From Vibrio sinaloensis (lineage in GTDB: Bacteria > Pseudomonadota > Gammaproteobacteria > Enterobacterales > Vibrionaceae): a stretch of DNA of 64,000 bases. The notes below the pieces were generated by a model that was given only the letters and a program-made list of their open reading frames with translations, did not search any database and had not been told where the DNA came from. Position 1 is the stretch's first letter; every line of letters begins with the position of its first letter. This document shows, piece by piece, positions 29,296 to 39,263 of the stretch. The position numbers and the translations under genes are program-made. The stretch is taken from NCBI RefSeq assembly GCF_000808535.1, contig NZ_JWLV01000045.1, forward strand, positions 1 to 64,000, read 5' to 3'.

Positions 29296-30066
29296 ATGAA
29301 AAAACCTTCAGCTAAGCTTGTCACCGTGACCGATACTTTTTCCGTCACCCCAAATATGCAGCGCATCACTCTACAAGGTGAAGCGCTGGCTGATTTTCCT
29401 CTCGACTGTGAAGGTGGCTACATCAAGCTACTGTTCAATCAAGTTGGTGGAACCGATTTGTCTCAGCAAGCAGAAGATAGCCGCCCTGTCATGCGTACTT
29501 ATACGATTCGTCGCTTTGATCCGAATAAATCGCAAATCCAAATCGATTTTGTAAAACACATCACCGAAGATCAGCAGTGTGGCTTTGCCGCGCGTTGGGC
29601 CATGGCAGCAAAACAGGGGGATACGATTCATATCGCCGGCCCTGGGATCATTCAAAACATGAACCTTGATGCCGATTGGTACTTTATGACCGCCGACATG
29701 ACCTCTTTACCCGCGCTATCAGCGAAGATTCAACGCTTACCGCAAGATGCGCAAGGGTATGCCTTAATCAAGGTTCAGACCGAAGACGATATACAAACGC
29801 TAGAAGCACCAGTAGGTATAAAGATTGAATGGGTGACTCAAGACTCGTTAGAAGATGCCGCTAAACGCAAGCCTTGGCTCAATGGCCAAGTCTCGGTCTG
29901 GTGTGCTTGCGAATTTGACTCGATGCGTGCGCTGCGTCAGTACTTCCGTAATGAACACAACGTAGATCGTGAATACATATACATCAGCAGCTACTGGAAA
30001 CAGGGGGTATCTGAAGATGGCCACAAAGTACTCAAACGCGAAGATGCCGAACGCCAACCTAATTGA
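29296..30066 (+). CDS. Siderophore-interacting FAD-dependent ferric reductase
   Basis: About 256 residues from the ATG (an upstream TTG at 29284 is less likely). An FAD-binding barrel with RTYTIRRFD is followed by the SIP C-terminal domain ending YISSYWKQGVSEDGH, as in ViuB/YqjH-like proteins. These cytoplasmic flavoproteins reduce iron from imported ferric siderophores. A Fur-like box overlaps the leader, so iron repression is likely. No siderophore genes lie next to it. Confidence 0.92.
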   Translation: MKKPSAKLVTVTDTFSVTPNMQRITLQGEALADFPLDCEGGYIKLLFNQVGGTDLSQQAEDSRPVMRTYTIRRFDPNKSQIQIDFVKHITEDQQCGFAARWAMAAKQGDTIHIAGPGIIQNMNLDADWYFMTADMTSLPALSAKIQRLPQDAQGYALIKVQTEDDIQTLEAPVGIKIEWVTQDSLEDAAKRKPWLNGQVSVWCACEFDSMRALRQYFRNEHNVDREYIYISSYWKQGVSEDGHKVLKREDAERQPN

Positions 30067-30112
30067 GGTTTGAAAACTCCACCAGACGAGCTTGAAGTGA
30101 ACAACTTCAGGC

Positions 30113-30985
30113 TCAGTCTTTCAACTTTTCGGCCAAAAAATCAATCAGTAAGCGTACTTTAGGAGATAGGTTTCGGTTTTGTGGATAAAGAGCCCATATC
30201 CCTTCTCGCTCATCCCGATAATCACTCAAGACTTCAATCAAGCTGCCTGTATCCAACGCTGATTGGACATAATAATCAGGCAATTGGACCAAGCCTAAAC
30301 CGCGTATCGCAGCGTCAAGCAGTGAAAAACCCGAGTTGCAGTGAATGCGCCCAGAAACGCGGATTGACTTTTCACCCTTGCTATCCTTAAAACGCCAGTA
30401 ATCAACCGACCCCACCAAACATTGGTGATTTGAGAGTTCAGACAATGTATGAGGCTCACCAAAACGGTCGAGATACTCCTTACTAGCGCACACATAAAGT
30501 TGACGACTCGACAAACGCTTTGCGACCAAACTCGAATCTTGCAATCTTCCTAGTCGAATCGCGACATCAACGCCCATCTCAATTAAATCGAGCTTTTGAT
30601 TCGTCAGATTCAAATCCAAATCTACTTGTGGGTGCTTTTCCAAAAACTGATGCAGCAAAGGAGCGAGCTGCTGCTCTCCATAGGTGACCGGGGCCGTCAC
30701 TTTTAACAACCCTTTTGGCGTGGATTGCATTTGAGTAACGGCTAGCTCCGCAAGCTCCAACCCTTCGACTAACTGCTTACACTGCTGATAGTAAAGTTGC
30801 CCCGCTTCGGTAAGCGAGACTCGCCGCGTGGTTCGATTAAACAACTTCACCGCCAAACGCTCTTCCAACGACGAGACCCTACGGCTAACCTGAGCGACAG
30901 AAGTATCGAGCTTTTTCGCTGCTGCGGTGAAAGATTGCGTCTCTGCCACGCCAACAAACTCGCTGACACCTTCCCAATTTGCCAT
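30113..30985 (-). CDS. LysR-family transcriptional regulator
   Basis: 290 residues with a typical LysR helix-turn-helix (TAAAKKLDTSVAQVSRRVSSLEERL) and an effector domain of the CrgA/PecT type. It is convergent with the SIP gene and divergent from a small hypothetical gene. Targets cannot be deduced. Confidence 0.9.
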   Translation of the reverse strand: MANWEGVSEFVGVAETQSFTAAAKKLDTSVAQVSRRVSSLEERLAVKLFNRTTRRVSLTEAGQLYYQQCKQLVEGLELAELAVTQMQSTPKGLLKVTAPVTYGEQQLAPLLHQFLEKHPQVDLDLNLTNQKLDLIEMGVDVAIRLGRLQDSSLVAKRLSSRQLYVCASKEYLDRFGEPHTLSELSNHQCLVGSVDYWRFKDSKGEKSIRVSGRIHCNSGFSLLDAAIRGLGLVQLPDYYVQSALDTGSLIEVLSDYRDEREGIWALYPQNRNLSPKVRLLIDFLAEKLKD

Positions 30986-31121
30986 TACATTTATCCATCA
31001 AATACATGCTTAACTACGTCTTATTGTTGCACTGAGGTAATAATAAACGCAACACGCTTATCGCTGTAAAATGGCGCGCTTGTGGTAAACTTTTTCCTTT
31101 ATTGGTTATTGAATTAAATCC

Positions 31122-31523
31122 ATGTCTAAATTGAAACTGTCTTTGCTCGGCGCTCTAGTGACCATAGCGGCGCTACTTGCTTACGTGTTTATCCCAACGC
31201 ATGTGCGCTTGGGTAGCGAAATAACGAATCAAGAAGTGGGCGAAAACTATCGTCTAGTCGGTTACAAGGCAATCTCAACCAAACCGCAAGACGGTAAACT
31301 GAACCATTACTTCCTGATCGCGAAAGACGCCACGATTGAAGATGCCGAACCTTTCTTAATCAGCTCTGACCCATTCTTAACCGTCGATAGCGTCGTCGAC
31401 AACAAACTGAGCTTGAGTATTAAAGGTCGCGTAAAACACTTTGATAACGACCTCTGGGTCGAAAAAGGCGATGGCAAGGTTGAGCACTGGTACATTAGCG
31501 CAAACATTAACTACGTGCGCTAG
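31122..31523 (+). CDS. Hypothetical membrane-anchored protein
   Basis: 133 residues with one N-terminal membrane helix (about 5-26) and a beta-rich remainder, consistent with a small OB- or barrel-like periplasmic domain. No family is recognised. It is followed, after a hairpin, by the RluA-like gene on the same strand. Confidence 0.65.
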   Translation: MSKLKLSLLGALVTIAALLAYVFIPTHVRLGSEITNQEVGENYRLVGYKAISTKPQDGKLNHYFLIAKDATIEDAEPFLISSDPFLTVDSVVDNKLSLSIKGRVKHFDNDLWVEKGDGKVEHWYISANINYVR

Positions 31524-31543
31524 GCTAGCAATCCCACCACAAA

Positions 31544-31575
31544 CAGGTAAAATCACGCCCCTGTGATTTTGCCTG
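31544..31575 (+). promoter_or_regulatory. 13-bp inverted repeat before the RluA-like gene
   Basis: CAGGTAAAATCAC and GTGATTTTGCCTG pair over 13 positions with one G-T, around a 6-base loop. It ends 14 bases before the ATG and is not followed by a T-tract, so a role in leader folding is as likely as termination. Confidence 0.5.
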
Positions 31576-31589
31576 TAGTGAACCCGTCC

Positions 31590-33269
31590 ATGCACCAACC
31601 GGAACAACTCTTTACCCGTTTTGACACCCCAATCGACGAAATAACGCTTCCAGAAAAGTTTACCTTCCCGTTCTACTACCAGCCTCATCCGCTGTGTGTT
31701 CTCGCGGCCGAGCAATTGCAAACGCATTTGACTCACCAAACTGGCTGGCAGCACGATTTTGGCCTGACGGGAAATCAAGACGGCATTGGTAAGATGTTTG
31801 GTGTGCTTTTGGTGCACTCCCCTGAAGGAGAACTTGGCTACTTTTCAGCTTTCTCTGGAAAAATCGCCGATCAAAACCTGCTACCCGGCTTTGTGCCGCC
31901 AGTGTTCGACATGTTGGCAGAAGAGAGCTTTTTCCGATCAGATTTAGCTAAGATCACGGAACTTAACCAACAAGTAAAACAGCAGCAAGCCAATCCAGAA
32001 CTCCATGCGCTTCAACAACGGTTAGCGCAGTATCAGGATGACTATCAGCAAGCGGAGCAAACCCAGCGCGAACTGATGATTCAAGGCCGCGCAGCGCGCA
32101 AGAAGCAGCGAAAACTCGCAGAGCAAACGCTGGCTGGCGATGCGTTAAAACTGGCGCTCGATGATCTGGCTAGGCAAAGCGTGGCAGAAAAGAATGTGCT
32201 TAAGTACCTCAAACTGGAATGGGAAGAGAAAATCAATCAAGTTTCCATTCAGTTGAATGAGCTAACCGAGCAAATCGATGCGATCAAACAGCAGCGTAAA
32301 CAACGCTCCAATCAACTGCAAAACAAGTTGTTCGAGCAGTATCGCTTTTACAACATCCGTAAAGATGAAAAGTCTCTTAAAGCGATATTTGCCCCAACGA
32401 CAAGCCCAACCCCACCAGCGGGCGCGGGAGAATGCGCAGCACCCAAGCTGCTTCATTTTGCGTTTAAACACGGTTACACACCGCTCGCTCTGGCCGAATT
32501 TTGGTGGGGCGTGTCGCCAAAGTCGGAGATTCGCAAACACAAAAGCTACTACCCGTCTTGCAACAGTAAATGCCAACCGATTTTGGGCCATATGCTAGAA
32601 GGTATGCGTATTGACGACAATCCGCTAGAGAAAAGTTGGGCAGAAGACAAAGAGCTAGAGATCGTATATGAAGATGACGCAATGGTGATCGTCAACAAGC
32701 CGTCCGGTCTGCTCTCTGTCCCGGGTAAAACCATCACCGACTCCGCCTACACGAGATTGCAAAAGCGCTACCCAGATGCTGAGGGGCCATTTGTTATTCA
32801 TCGACTCGATATGGCCACATCAGGAATCTTGGTATTCGCTCTAACCCGACGCGCCAACAAAAGCCTGCAGAAACAGTTTATCTCCCGCTCTGTGCAAAAA
32901 CGCTACATCGCACAGATTGAAGGTGAAGTTCAAGCGCAAAATGGCACCATTAACTTACCTATGCGAGGCGATCCAGATGACCGACCGCGTCAGCTTGTCT
33001 GTTACGAGCACGGAAAACCCGCTGAGACGTACTGGGAACTGATCGAGACATCCAACGGGCAATCAAAGCTCTATATGCATCCCAAGACAGGAAGAACGCA
33101 TCAACTCCGTGTCCATTGTGCTCATCACCTTGGTCTCAATATGCCCATCGTTGGTGATGCGCTATACGGAACGAAAAGTGATCGCTTGCATCTGCATGCT
33201 CAACGCCTTGAACTACACCATCCGTACAACCATGAGCCAATGACTTTCAGTGCAAAGTGTGAGTTTTGA
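31590..33269 (+). CDS. RluA-family RNA pseudouridine synthase with long N-terminal extension
   Basis: About 559 residues from the ATG; an in-frame GTG at 31563 lies inside a hairpin. The C-terminal 210 residues are RluA-like, with the catalytic aspartate in HRLDMATSGIL and the KTGRTHQLRVH motif. The first 350 residues include a coiled-coil stretch of about 110 residues rich in Gln and Glu (roughly 130-260) not found in E. coli RluA. It should modify a uridine in rRNA or tRNA; which one is unknown. Confidence 0.85.
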   Translation: MHQPEQLFTRFDTPIDEITLPEKFTFPFYYQPHPLCVLAAEQLQTHLTHQTGWQHDFGLTGNQDGIGKMFGVLLVHSPEGELGYFSAFSGKIADQNLLPGFVPPVFDMLAEESFFRSDLAKITELNQQVKQQQANPELHALQQRLAQYQDDYQQAEQTQRELMIQGRAARKKQRKLAEQTLAGDALKLALDDLARQSVAEKNVLKYLKLEWEEKINQVSIQLNELTEQIDAIKQQRKQRSNQLQNKLFEQYRFYNIRKDEKSLKAIFAPTTSPTPPAGAGECAAPKLLHFAFKHGYTPLALAEFWWGVSPKSEIRKHKSYYPSCNSKCQPILGHMLEGMRIDDNPLEKSWAEDKELEIVYEDDAMVIVNKPSGLLSVPGKTITDSAYTRLQKRYPDAEGPFVIHRLDMATSGILVFALTRRANKSLQKQFISRSVQKRYIAQIEGEVQAQNGTINLPMRGDPDDRPRQLVCYEHGKPAETYWELIETSNGQSKLYMHPKTGRTHQLRVHCAHHLGLNMPIVGDALYGTKSDRLHLHAQRLELHHPYNHEPMTFSAKCEF

Positions 33270-33433
33270 TGATAACAACTTGTTGCTTAATGATTAGTAA
33301 TGGTTTTATAAATAACCCTGATTCATCCTGTGGTTGAGTTGATATTTTTGTTACAAGCACTCATTTGACGCAACCTTTGTTTAAAAACTCATACAGCACG
33401 GTATATACTATAGCGCTACTCAAGGGAGGCTCA

Positions 33434-35566
33434 ATGAACAATCAAGCTCGGGATGAAATACAAACCATCTATTCACAATTTCAACGCTATCCCGGTATTG
33501 ATGGCGCAATCGTCATGGAACAACAGGTATACGCGATCTGTGCGAAATATGACATTGAGTTGCCTCTCGCTCAGTTTCATTTTATTGAAGGATTAAAATG
33601 TAACCGAACAGATCGTATTGCAGAAGCAATTGATCACTACCTGAAGTGCCTTGAGCTTGTCACTGGGGAGGATGAAATTCTCGCCCTTCACGCCAACATA
33701 TTGCTAGCGACCCTTTATACTGAGCAAGAAAATTACTACTCCGCGTATTTGATGTATAAGCGCGTGATCGACAACAGCGAAAAGCTCGATGATAACTACA
33801 TGTCACTCGCTTACTGCAATGTCAGCAACTTATTACTTCAATTGCAGCAATATGACATGACCGTCGATTTCGCGAGTAAAGCGGTCGCTAGCGCAAGAAA
33901 AGTGGCGAACAAGTCGATTGAATCCATTAGCTACCTAAACAAAGCATTGGCCCTTGCGCTTGCAGAGCAAATCCATCAGGCGATCGAGTGTGCCAATCAC
34001 GCTTTGATGATCGCTTTGCAGATTGATAACCCGCGTACCATCGCCTATGCCTACGGCTACCTTGCGCGTATCCAGTCGATGTCTGATGATTACTCGATAG
34101 ACGAGGTAAAAAGACACTTTCAACTCGCCAATAAGTACAGTGTTGTTCTCAAAGATAAGTACATTCAAATGGAGAACGACACCTATTACGCGCAATTTCT
34201 GGAAAAGCATGACATCGACTCGGAAGCGATCCAGTTGTGTCGACAACTAGAAAAGCTCATCGACCCGACCTGCAACATCAAGTTTCATCTACTCTACTGC
34301 CAAGTGGCGATTAATCTGGCGAAAAAACACAATCAAGCTGAACTGGTTTCCCTGCAAGCGACATACATAGAAGCCGCCAACCGCGCGCTCGCAGATACCC
34401 GCCAGAAGGAATACGCTTCCATCATCAGTAAAGTGAAGCAAGCCGCAGATGACCAAGAACGTCGTCTACAGCAAAAAATCAAAGAGCACATTGAAGCCAT
34501 TACAGAAATTGGCCAAGAGTTAGCGACCTGCCAAGACATCTCGGTTCATTTACCCTCTATTTTTAGCAAGATCACCAACATCATTCCGAGCGAAGAGTTC
34601 GGTATTGCACTTTATGATGAACAACAAGGCATTCTCGATTATCGCTACTTTTACAACACTAAAGGTCCGATCGAGCGCTTCTATGTCGACTGCAACAAAC
34701 AAACCAGCATCGGTTCTTATGTGGTCAAAACTAAATCCATGGTCCGCCTAAACAACGCGGATGCCACCAGAGTCAGGGCCGCGATTGGCTTAAGCGTCGA
34801 TAGTGACAATGCGGCCATTCATCGAAAAGCGGACACTCCTTCGAGTCAATCACTGATGTTTACCCCCATCCTGTTGGGGAACAAAGTGCTGGGTATTATG
34901 TCTACGCAGCATACGGAGGCTGGGCAATATCAACCCCACCACTGCCAGCTGTTTGAACAACTCGCCAGTTTTATTGCCATCGCACTCGAAAACCATGTTC
35001 AGCGTCATAAGCTGCAACAAGCCAACAACTTGTTAGACAATTTGTCGAAAACCGATCCATTGACCAAGCTATACAATCGCTATCAACTGGATACGATTGC
35101 CCCGACGTTGATTCAAAAAGCAATCAATCAAGGCACGCAAATCGCTATCGTGATCATCGATATCGACTTCTATAAAGGCTACAACGATCAGTTTGGTCAT
35201 CAAGCCGGTGATGAGGCGCTGAAGATCGTCGCTGCCAACATCAGCAACGCGTTTTCAGATACATCCATCGACCATATCTTTCGCTATGGCGGAGATGAGT
35301 TTCTGGTGCTGTGCGATGGCCAAACCGACGAGCAGGTCATCCGCAAAATCCATCAGTTGCAAAGCGCTATTTTGTCATTAAAAATTGCGCATCCACGTTC
35401 TTATGCCAGTGATTACCTCACGCTCTCGATCGGCGTGTCCAATCATCGTCTTTACAAAGAGCAACCATTAGATTTCAACGACTTGTTCAATGTTGCAGAT
35501 AGCGCACTCTACACAGCAAAAGAGCAAGGAAGAAATCAGTTCCACTTGAGAAGTGATGATAGTTAA
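33434..35566 (+). CDS. TPR-GAF-GGDEF diguanylate cyclase
   Basis: 710 residues from the ATG placed 5 bases after GGGAGG. The N-terminal half is a stack of TPR-like helices (about 30-350), then a GAF-like domain (about 380-520) and a GGDEF domain with an intact motif at 619-623. No RxxD inhibitory site is seen five residues before it, so product inhibition may be absent. No membrane helix is visible, so it should be cytoplasmic. It should make cyclic di-GMP in response to a protein or small-molecule cue. Confidence 0.88.
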   Translation: MNNQARDEIQTIYSQFQRYPGIDGAIVMEQQVYAICAKYDIELPLAQFHFIEGLKCNRTDRIAEAIDHYLKCLELVTGEDEILALHANILLATLYTEQENYYSAYLMYKRVIDNSEKLDDNYMSLAYCNVSNLLLQLQQYDMTVDFASKAVASARKVANKSIESISYLNKALALALAEQIHQAIECANHALMIALQIDNPRTIAYAYGYLARIQSMSDDYSIDEVKRHFQLANKYSVVLKDKYIQMENDTYYAQFLEKHDIDSEAIQLCRQLEKLIDPTCNIKFHLLYCQVAINLAKKHNQAELVSLQATYIEAANRALADTRQKEYASIISKVKQAADDQERRLQQKIKEHIEAITEIGQELATCQDISVHLPSIFSKITNIIPSEEFGIALYDEQQGILDYRYFYNTKGPIERFYVDCNKQTSIGSYVVKTKSMVRLNNADATRVRAAIGLSVDSDNAAIHRKADTPSSQSLMFTPILLGNKVLGIMSTQHTEAGQYQPHHCQLFEQLASFIAIALENHVQRHKLQQANNLLDNLSKTDPLTKLYNRYQLDTIAPTLIQKAINQGTQIAIVIIDIDFYKGYNDQFGHQAGDEALKIVAANISNAFSDTSIDHIFRYGGDEFLVLCDGQTDEQVIRKIHQLQSAILSLKIAHPRSYASDYLTLSIGVSNHRLYKEQPLDFNDLFNVADSALYTAKEQGRNQFHLRSDDS

Positions 35567-35705
35567 CAAAGGGTTAGGTGCAACATTGTGCGAGTTCCTA
35601 TCCCGGCTGTGAGCCAGCTCTGCCTTTCTGACCGATAGACAAAACTTCTATCGAAGTCCTAGCAATGACGCGTTACCATCAACAGCCACCACATAAGTTT
35701 GGAGT

Positions 35706-36194
35706 ATGGTAGCTGTGTCCGATTATTCAGCCACGATTCGCTGGCAGCGTCAGCAAAATGAACCTTTTAGCGACAATCAGTACAGCCGAGGGCATCTGTG
35801 GGAGTTCGACGGCGGTGTCAGTGTCCCAGCCTCGTCATCGCCTCATGTGGTTCCGCTCCCCTACTCGGTCGCAGAAAACGTTGACCCAGAAGAAGCCTTC
35901 ATTGCTGCTATTTCCAGTTGCCATATGCTGACATTTCTCGGGATCGCCGCAAAACAGCGGTATGTTGTGGATTCCTACGTTGATAACGCGATAGGTGCCA
36001 TGGCCGAAGATGAAAACGGCTATACCTCTGTTACCGAGGTGACACTCTCTCCTACGATTTGTTTTTCCGGCGACAAGAAACCATCCTTTCAGCAAATTGA
36101 GAAAATGCATCATTTAGCGCACCGACACTGCTTTATCGCCAACTCGGTCAAAACCGACATTCGATTAAATCTCCCCCACGAGGCAGAGTCATGA
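35706..36194 (+). CDS. OsmC-family peroxiredoxin
   Basis: 162 residues with the two conserved cysteines of OsmC/Ohr proteins: one in ISSCHMLTFL and one in HRHCFIANS. These thiol peroxidases detoxify organic hydroperoxides in the cytoplasm. Its stop overlaps the start of the next gene as ATGA, so the two are translated together. Confidence 0.9.
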   Translation: MVAVSDYSATIRWQRQQNEPFSDNQYSRGHLWEFDGGVSVPASSSPHVVPLPYSVAENVDPEEAFIAAISSCHMLTFLGIAAKQRYVVDSYVDNAIGAMAEDENGYTSVTEVTLSPTICFSGDKKPSFQQIEKMHHLAHRHCFIANSVKTDIRLNLPHEAES

Positions 36195-36628
36195 AAAACA
36201 AAGCGTTATTAGCCACTTTCATCGCTTTCGGCGTGTTCATTTTAGTCGGCCAGCAAGCCAACTTATTCGGCTCAAACAAACCGGAATCTTTCCCTAAATT
36301 GCCGGACTCTCCCCAATTTGCGGTTTCAACGCAGCACGATGGCGTCTGGTTAGGGCGCCGTGTCGATGTGACAGGCAACAATATGTGTGAGCGCACCACC
36401 ATCACAGGCAAGGTTGTCGATGGATTTGCAACGCTGAACCTAACCTACAATGGAACCTCTCTTAAAGGATGGATAAACGCGGACGAAGGCGAGCTCACTC
36501 TCTACGCTTCTAACCGCCAATGGGATTACCGCTTCAGTGGAAGTGTTGGAAAAGACAAAATTCAAGGCAAGTGGTTCCTGACTAATGGTCCATGTAAAGG
36601 AACCTGGTATCTCGAAAAACAAGTCTAA
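36191..36628 (+). CDS. Hypothetical exported or membrane-anchored protein
   Basis: 145 residues with one N-terminal hydrophobic segment (about 5-24) and a beta-rich soluble part containing two cysteines. It overlaps the osmC-like gene by 4 bases. It could be a periplasmic partner in the same stress response, but no family is recognised. Confidence 0.65.
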   Translation: MKNKALLATFIAFGVFILVGQQANLFGSNKPESFPKLPDSPQFAVSTQHDGVWLGRRVDVTGNNMCERTTITGKVVDGFATLNLTYNGTSLKGWINADEGELTLYASNRQWDYRFSGSVGKDKIQGKWFLTNGPCKGTWYLEKQV

Positions 36629-36709
36629 TCACACTCACCAGTTCATGGTACACTCTGCGTCAATTCAGGGGATTTGATTCCTCAAGACTATTAACACAGA
36701 GTGTCACCC

Positions 36710-37876
36710 ATGCCGTTCGCAAAACTAGGCCTAAGCCAACCGTTAACTCAAGCCATTCAATCTCTCGGTTACAGCAAACCCACAACCATCCAAAGCAAAG
36801 CGATTCCTGTCATTTTACAAGGGGATGACCTTATTGCGGCCGCTCAAACCGGCACGGGAAAAACCGCAAGTTTTGTTTTGCCTATTCTGGAAAAATTGGC
36901 GAAGGGTGAAACTCAGCGAAAAAAACGAGTACGTGCGCTAATTCTTACGCCGACTCGCGAACTGGCTCAACAAATTGAACAGAAAGTGCGCGACTACGGT
37001 CAGAACTTATCACTTACGTCTCTCGCAATGTATGGTGGCGTGGATGAAAAGCCACAAAAGCAAGCCCTTATCGAGGGTGTCGATATTCTTATCGCAACAC
37101 CGGGTCGATTGCTCGATATGTACGGTAAGCGCGCGGTTCACTTTGAGGAAATCGAAGTGTTGGTAATGGATGAAGCAGATCGCATGCTCGACATGGGCTT
37201 CATCGATGACATCAATAAGATTCTAGATCGTCTGCCAACCGATATTCAGCACCTGTTGTTCTCCGCGACGCTTTCTAACAAAGTACGAGACTTGGCGAAA
37301 ACCGCCGTGCATGACCCGTTTGAGATTTCGATCGCCGCCAATCAAGCATCAAAAAAGAACATCGAACAATGGCTTATCACTGTTGATAAAGACAAAAAAT
37401 CGGCTCTACTTAGCCACATGATCAAAGAGAATAACTGGGACCAAGCCCTGATCTTTATCGAAACGAAGCACGGCGCAGCCAAACTGGCATCGCAGTTAGA
37501 AAAGCGCGGGATCGAGGCAGAGGCATTCCACAGTGGACGCAGCCAAGCGGTGCGCTCTAAACTGCTGGCTGACTTCAAAGCAGGCAAAATCAAGTACATG
37601 ATTGCAACCGGTGTCGGCGCTCGTGGTATCGATATCGAAGGGCTCACTCGTGTAATCAACTATGACCTGCCTTTCCCTGCCGATGAATACGTTCACCGCA
37701 TTGGCCGAACTGGTCGTGCCGACGCGCAAGGCGAAGCAATTTCGTTCGTGTCAAAGGACAACTTTAAAAATCTGTGCATGATTGAAGCACGTTTAGGTCA
37801 CCTGATTGAACGCCGAGTGATCGAAGGGTTTGAACCACGCAAAGTCGTGCCGATGAACAAAAGACTCAATCAATAG
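36710..37876 (+). CDS. DEAD-box RNA helicase, RhlE-like
   Basis: 388 residues from the ATG; a GTG 9 bases upstream is also in frame. All core helicase motifs are present: AQTGTGKT, PTRELAQQ, DEAD, SAT and HRIGRTGR. The C-terminal tail is very short (about 20 residues), shorter than E. coli RhlE, so auxiliary RNA binding is minimal. It unwinds RNA, probably in ribosome assembly or RNA decay. Confidence 0.92.
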   Translation: MPFAKLGLSQPLTQAIQSLGYSKPTTIQSKAIPVILQGDDLIAAAQTGTGKTASFVLPILEKLAKGETQRKKRVRALILTPTRELAQQIEQKVRDYGQNLSLTSLAMYGGVDEKPQKQALIEGVDILIATPGRLLDMYGKRAVHFEEIEVLVMDEADRMLDMGFIDDINKILDRLPTDIQHLLFSATLSNKVRDLAKTAVHDPFEISIAANQASKKNIEQWLITVDKDKKSALLSHMIKENNWDQALIFIETKHGAAKLASQLEKRGIEAEAFHSGRSQAVRSKLLADFKAGKIKYMIATGVGARGIDIEGLTRVINYDLPFPADEYVHRIGRTGRADAQGEAISFVSKDNFKNLCMIEARLGHLIERRVIEGFEPRKVVPMNKRLNQ

Positions 37877-37888
37877 TCCCAATCGAGT

Positions 37889-37914
37889 AAAGAGGCCAAG
37901 TTGGCCTCTTTTCT
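37889..37914. terminator. Bidirectional terminator
   Basis: AAAGAGGCCAA and TTGGCCTCTTT pair around one base with T-rich sequence on the right and A-rich on the left, between convergent helicase and cyclase genes. Confidence 0.85.
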
Positions 37915-39255
37915 TTAATCATCGACCACTTTAAGTACATTAGAGGGTTTCTCTTTGGCGAATACGAAGTGGCTGCCTTTGCGCTCTTTCGCGATATACA
38001 TTGCCTGATCGGCCAATTTCACTAAGTCACGATGATTGTCAGTACAATTCGGGTAGACGGCAATACCGATACTGACGCCAACATAATGGCCTTTATTACC
38101 GATGATAATGGGCCGCTCAACTTCGTGAATGATTTGAGTCGCTTTAGCGGAAATGAAAGACTTGTCCGTTAGTAAGTCTAGGCACACAACAAACTCATCC
38201 CCGCCGAAACGGCTCACGATATCCGTCTTCCTCGTGACGGTTAAAAGGCGCTCAGAAAGACGAATCAAAACTTCATCACCAATATCATGGCCGTAGGTGT
38301 CATTGATCTCTTTAAACTTATCCAAGTCGAGGAAAAGCAACGCTACCAATAGCCCCGTTCTCTCTGCTTTCTCTAGCGCGGTTTGCAAGCGTTTTTCCAT
38401 CGAGCGTCGATTGAGCAATGCCGTCAAAGAGTCATGCTCTGACAAATATTCGAGCGCATGCGTTTTCTTTTCCAGTTCAAGGGTCTGTTTACTGACCTCG
38501 TTCTCCAACTGAGACTTAGTAAACACACTGTGCTCTAACTCTTCATTCATTGCGTTAAACGTTTTTCCCAATGTACTGAACTCATTGTCTAAGTGTTCGC
38601 AGTGAATTCGATGGGAAAAACGACGCTTTTTAACACTGTTAATGGCCGTTGAAATCGCGCGTGCGCCAATACGGAAACTTTTAAGCAGCATAAACGCAGC
38701 GAAGCTCATACCAACAGAGAACATCACCAGCACAACCGCAAGATAGACCATGGTCTCCTCAATTTTGAGGTTGGTCTGGGAAAGTTCGGTTTCATGTTCG
38801 CTTGAAATGTATTCGTACATGTTTTGAATCAACATATTGTAACGCCCCGTCAATACCGCTTGTCGCTGCGCGACGAAATCGCGTCTTGCAGACAGCTGCT
38901 TGAGCTCGGCCTGAAACTGCTTGTCTTCCGATAAAAGAGCGGTAAGTTGATTGTTTAGTCGGTTGAGTTTAGTCACTTTACTAACATTGACGTTGGACAT
39001 GGCCAATCGTTCAGACAATCGTTTTTGCTGCTCAACGAGATTAGAAAAGCTTTTGTCATCTTTATATTCTAAGTAGAGCCATAGTTCACCTTGCAGAGCA
39101 CTGACTTCCGTCTGGATTTCAAGCAGTTTCATCTGGTTGCGTGTTGCCTCAACGTGTTGGTTGTACAAACTGTACATTGACCACGCGGATATCACTGTCA
39201 TCAGAATACCAATCCCAAGTAGCGTATACATTTTAGAAGTGATTGATCCTTTCAT
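37915..39255 (-). CDS. Membrane diguanylate cyclase paired with a binding protein
   Basis: About 446 residues from the ATG that follows AGGAG. Two membrane helices (about 8-30 and 170-195) enclose a helical periplasmic domain, followed by HAMP-like and coiled-coil segments and a GGDEF domain (motif near 353). RKTD lies five residues upstream as an RxxD inhibitory site, so it should be an active, product-inhibited cyclase. It starts 8 bases after the stop of a periplasmic binding-protein gene, which probably presents a ligand to its sensor domain. Confidence 0.9.
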   Translation of the reverse strand: MKGSITSKMYTLLGIGILMTVISAWSMYSLYNQHVEATRNQMKLLEIQTEVSALQGELWLYLEYKDDKSFSNLVEQQKRLSERLAMSNVNVSKVTKLNRLNNQLTALLSEDKQFQAELKQLSARRDFVAQRQAVLTGRYNMLIQNMYEYISSEHETELSQTNLKIEETMVYLAVVLVMFSVGMSFAAFMLLKSFRIGARAISTAINSVKKRRFSHRIHCEHLDNEFSTLGKTFNAMNEELEHSVFTKSQLENEVSKQTLELEKKTHALEYLSEHDSLTALLNRRSMEKRLQTALEKAERTGLLVALLFLDLDKFKEINDTYGHDIGDEVLIRLSERLLTVTRKTDIVSRFGGDEFVVCLDLLTDKSFISAKATQIIHEVERPIIIGNKGHYVGVSIGIAVYPNCTDNHRDLVKLADQAMYIAKERKGSHFVFAKEKPSNVLKVVDD

Positions 39256-39263
39256 TGTCACTC

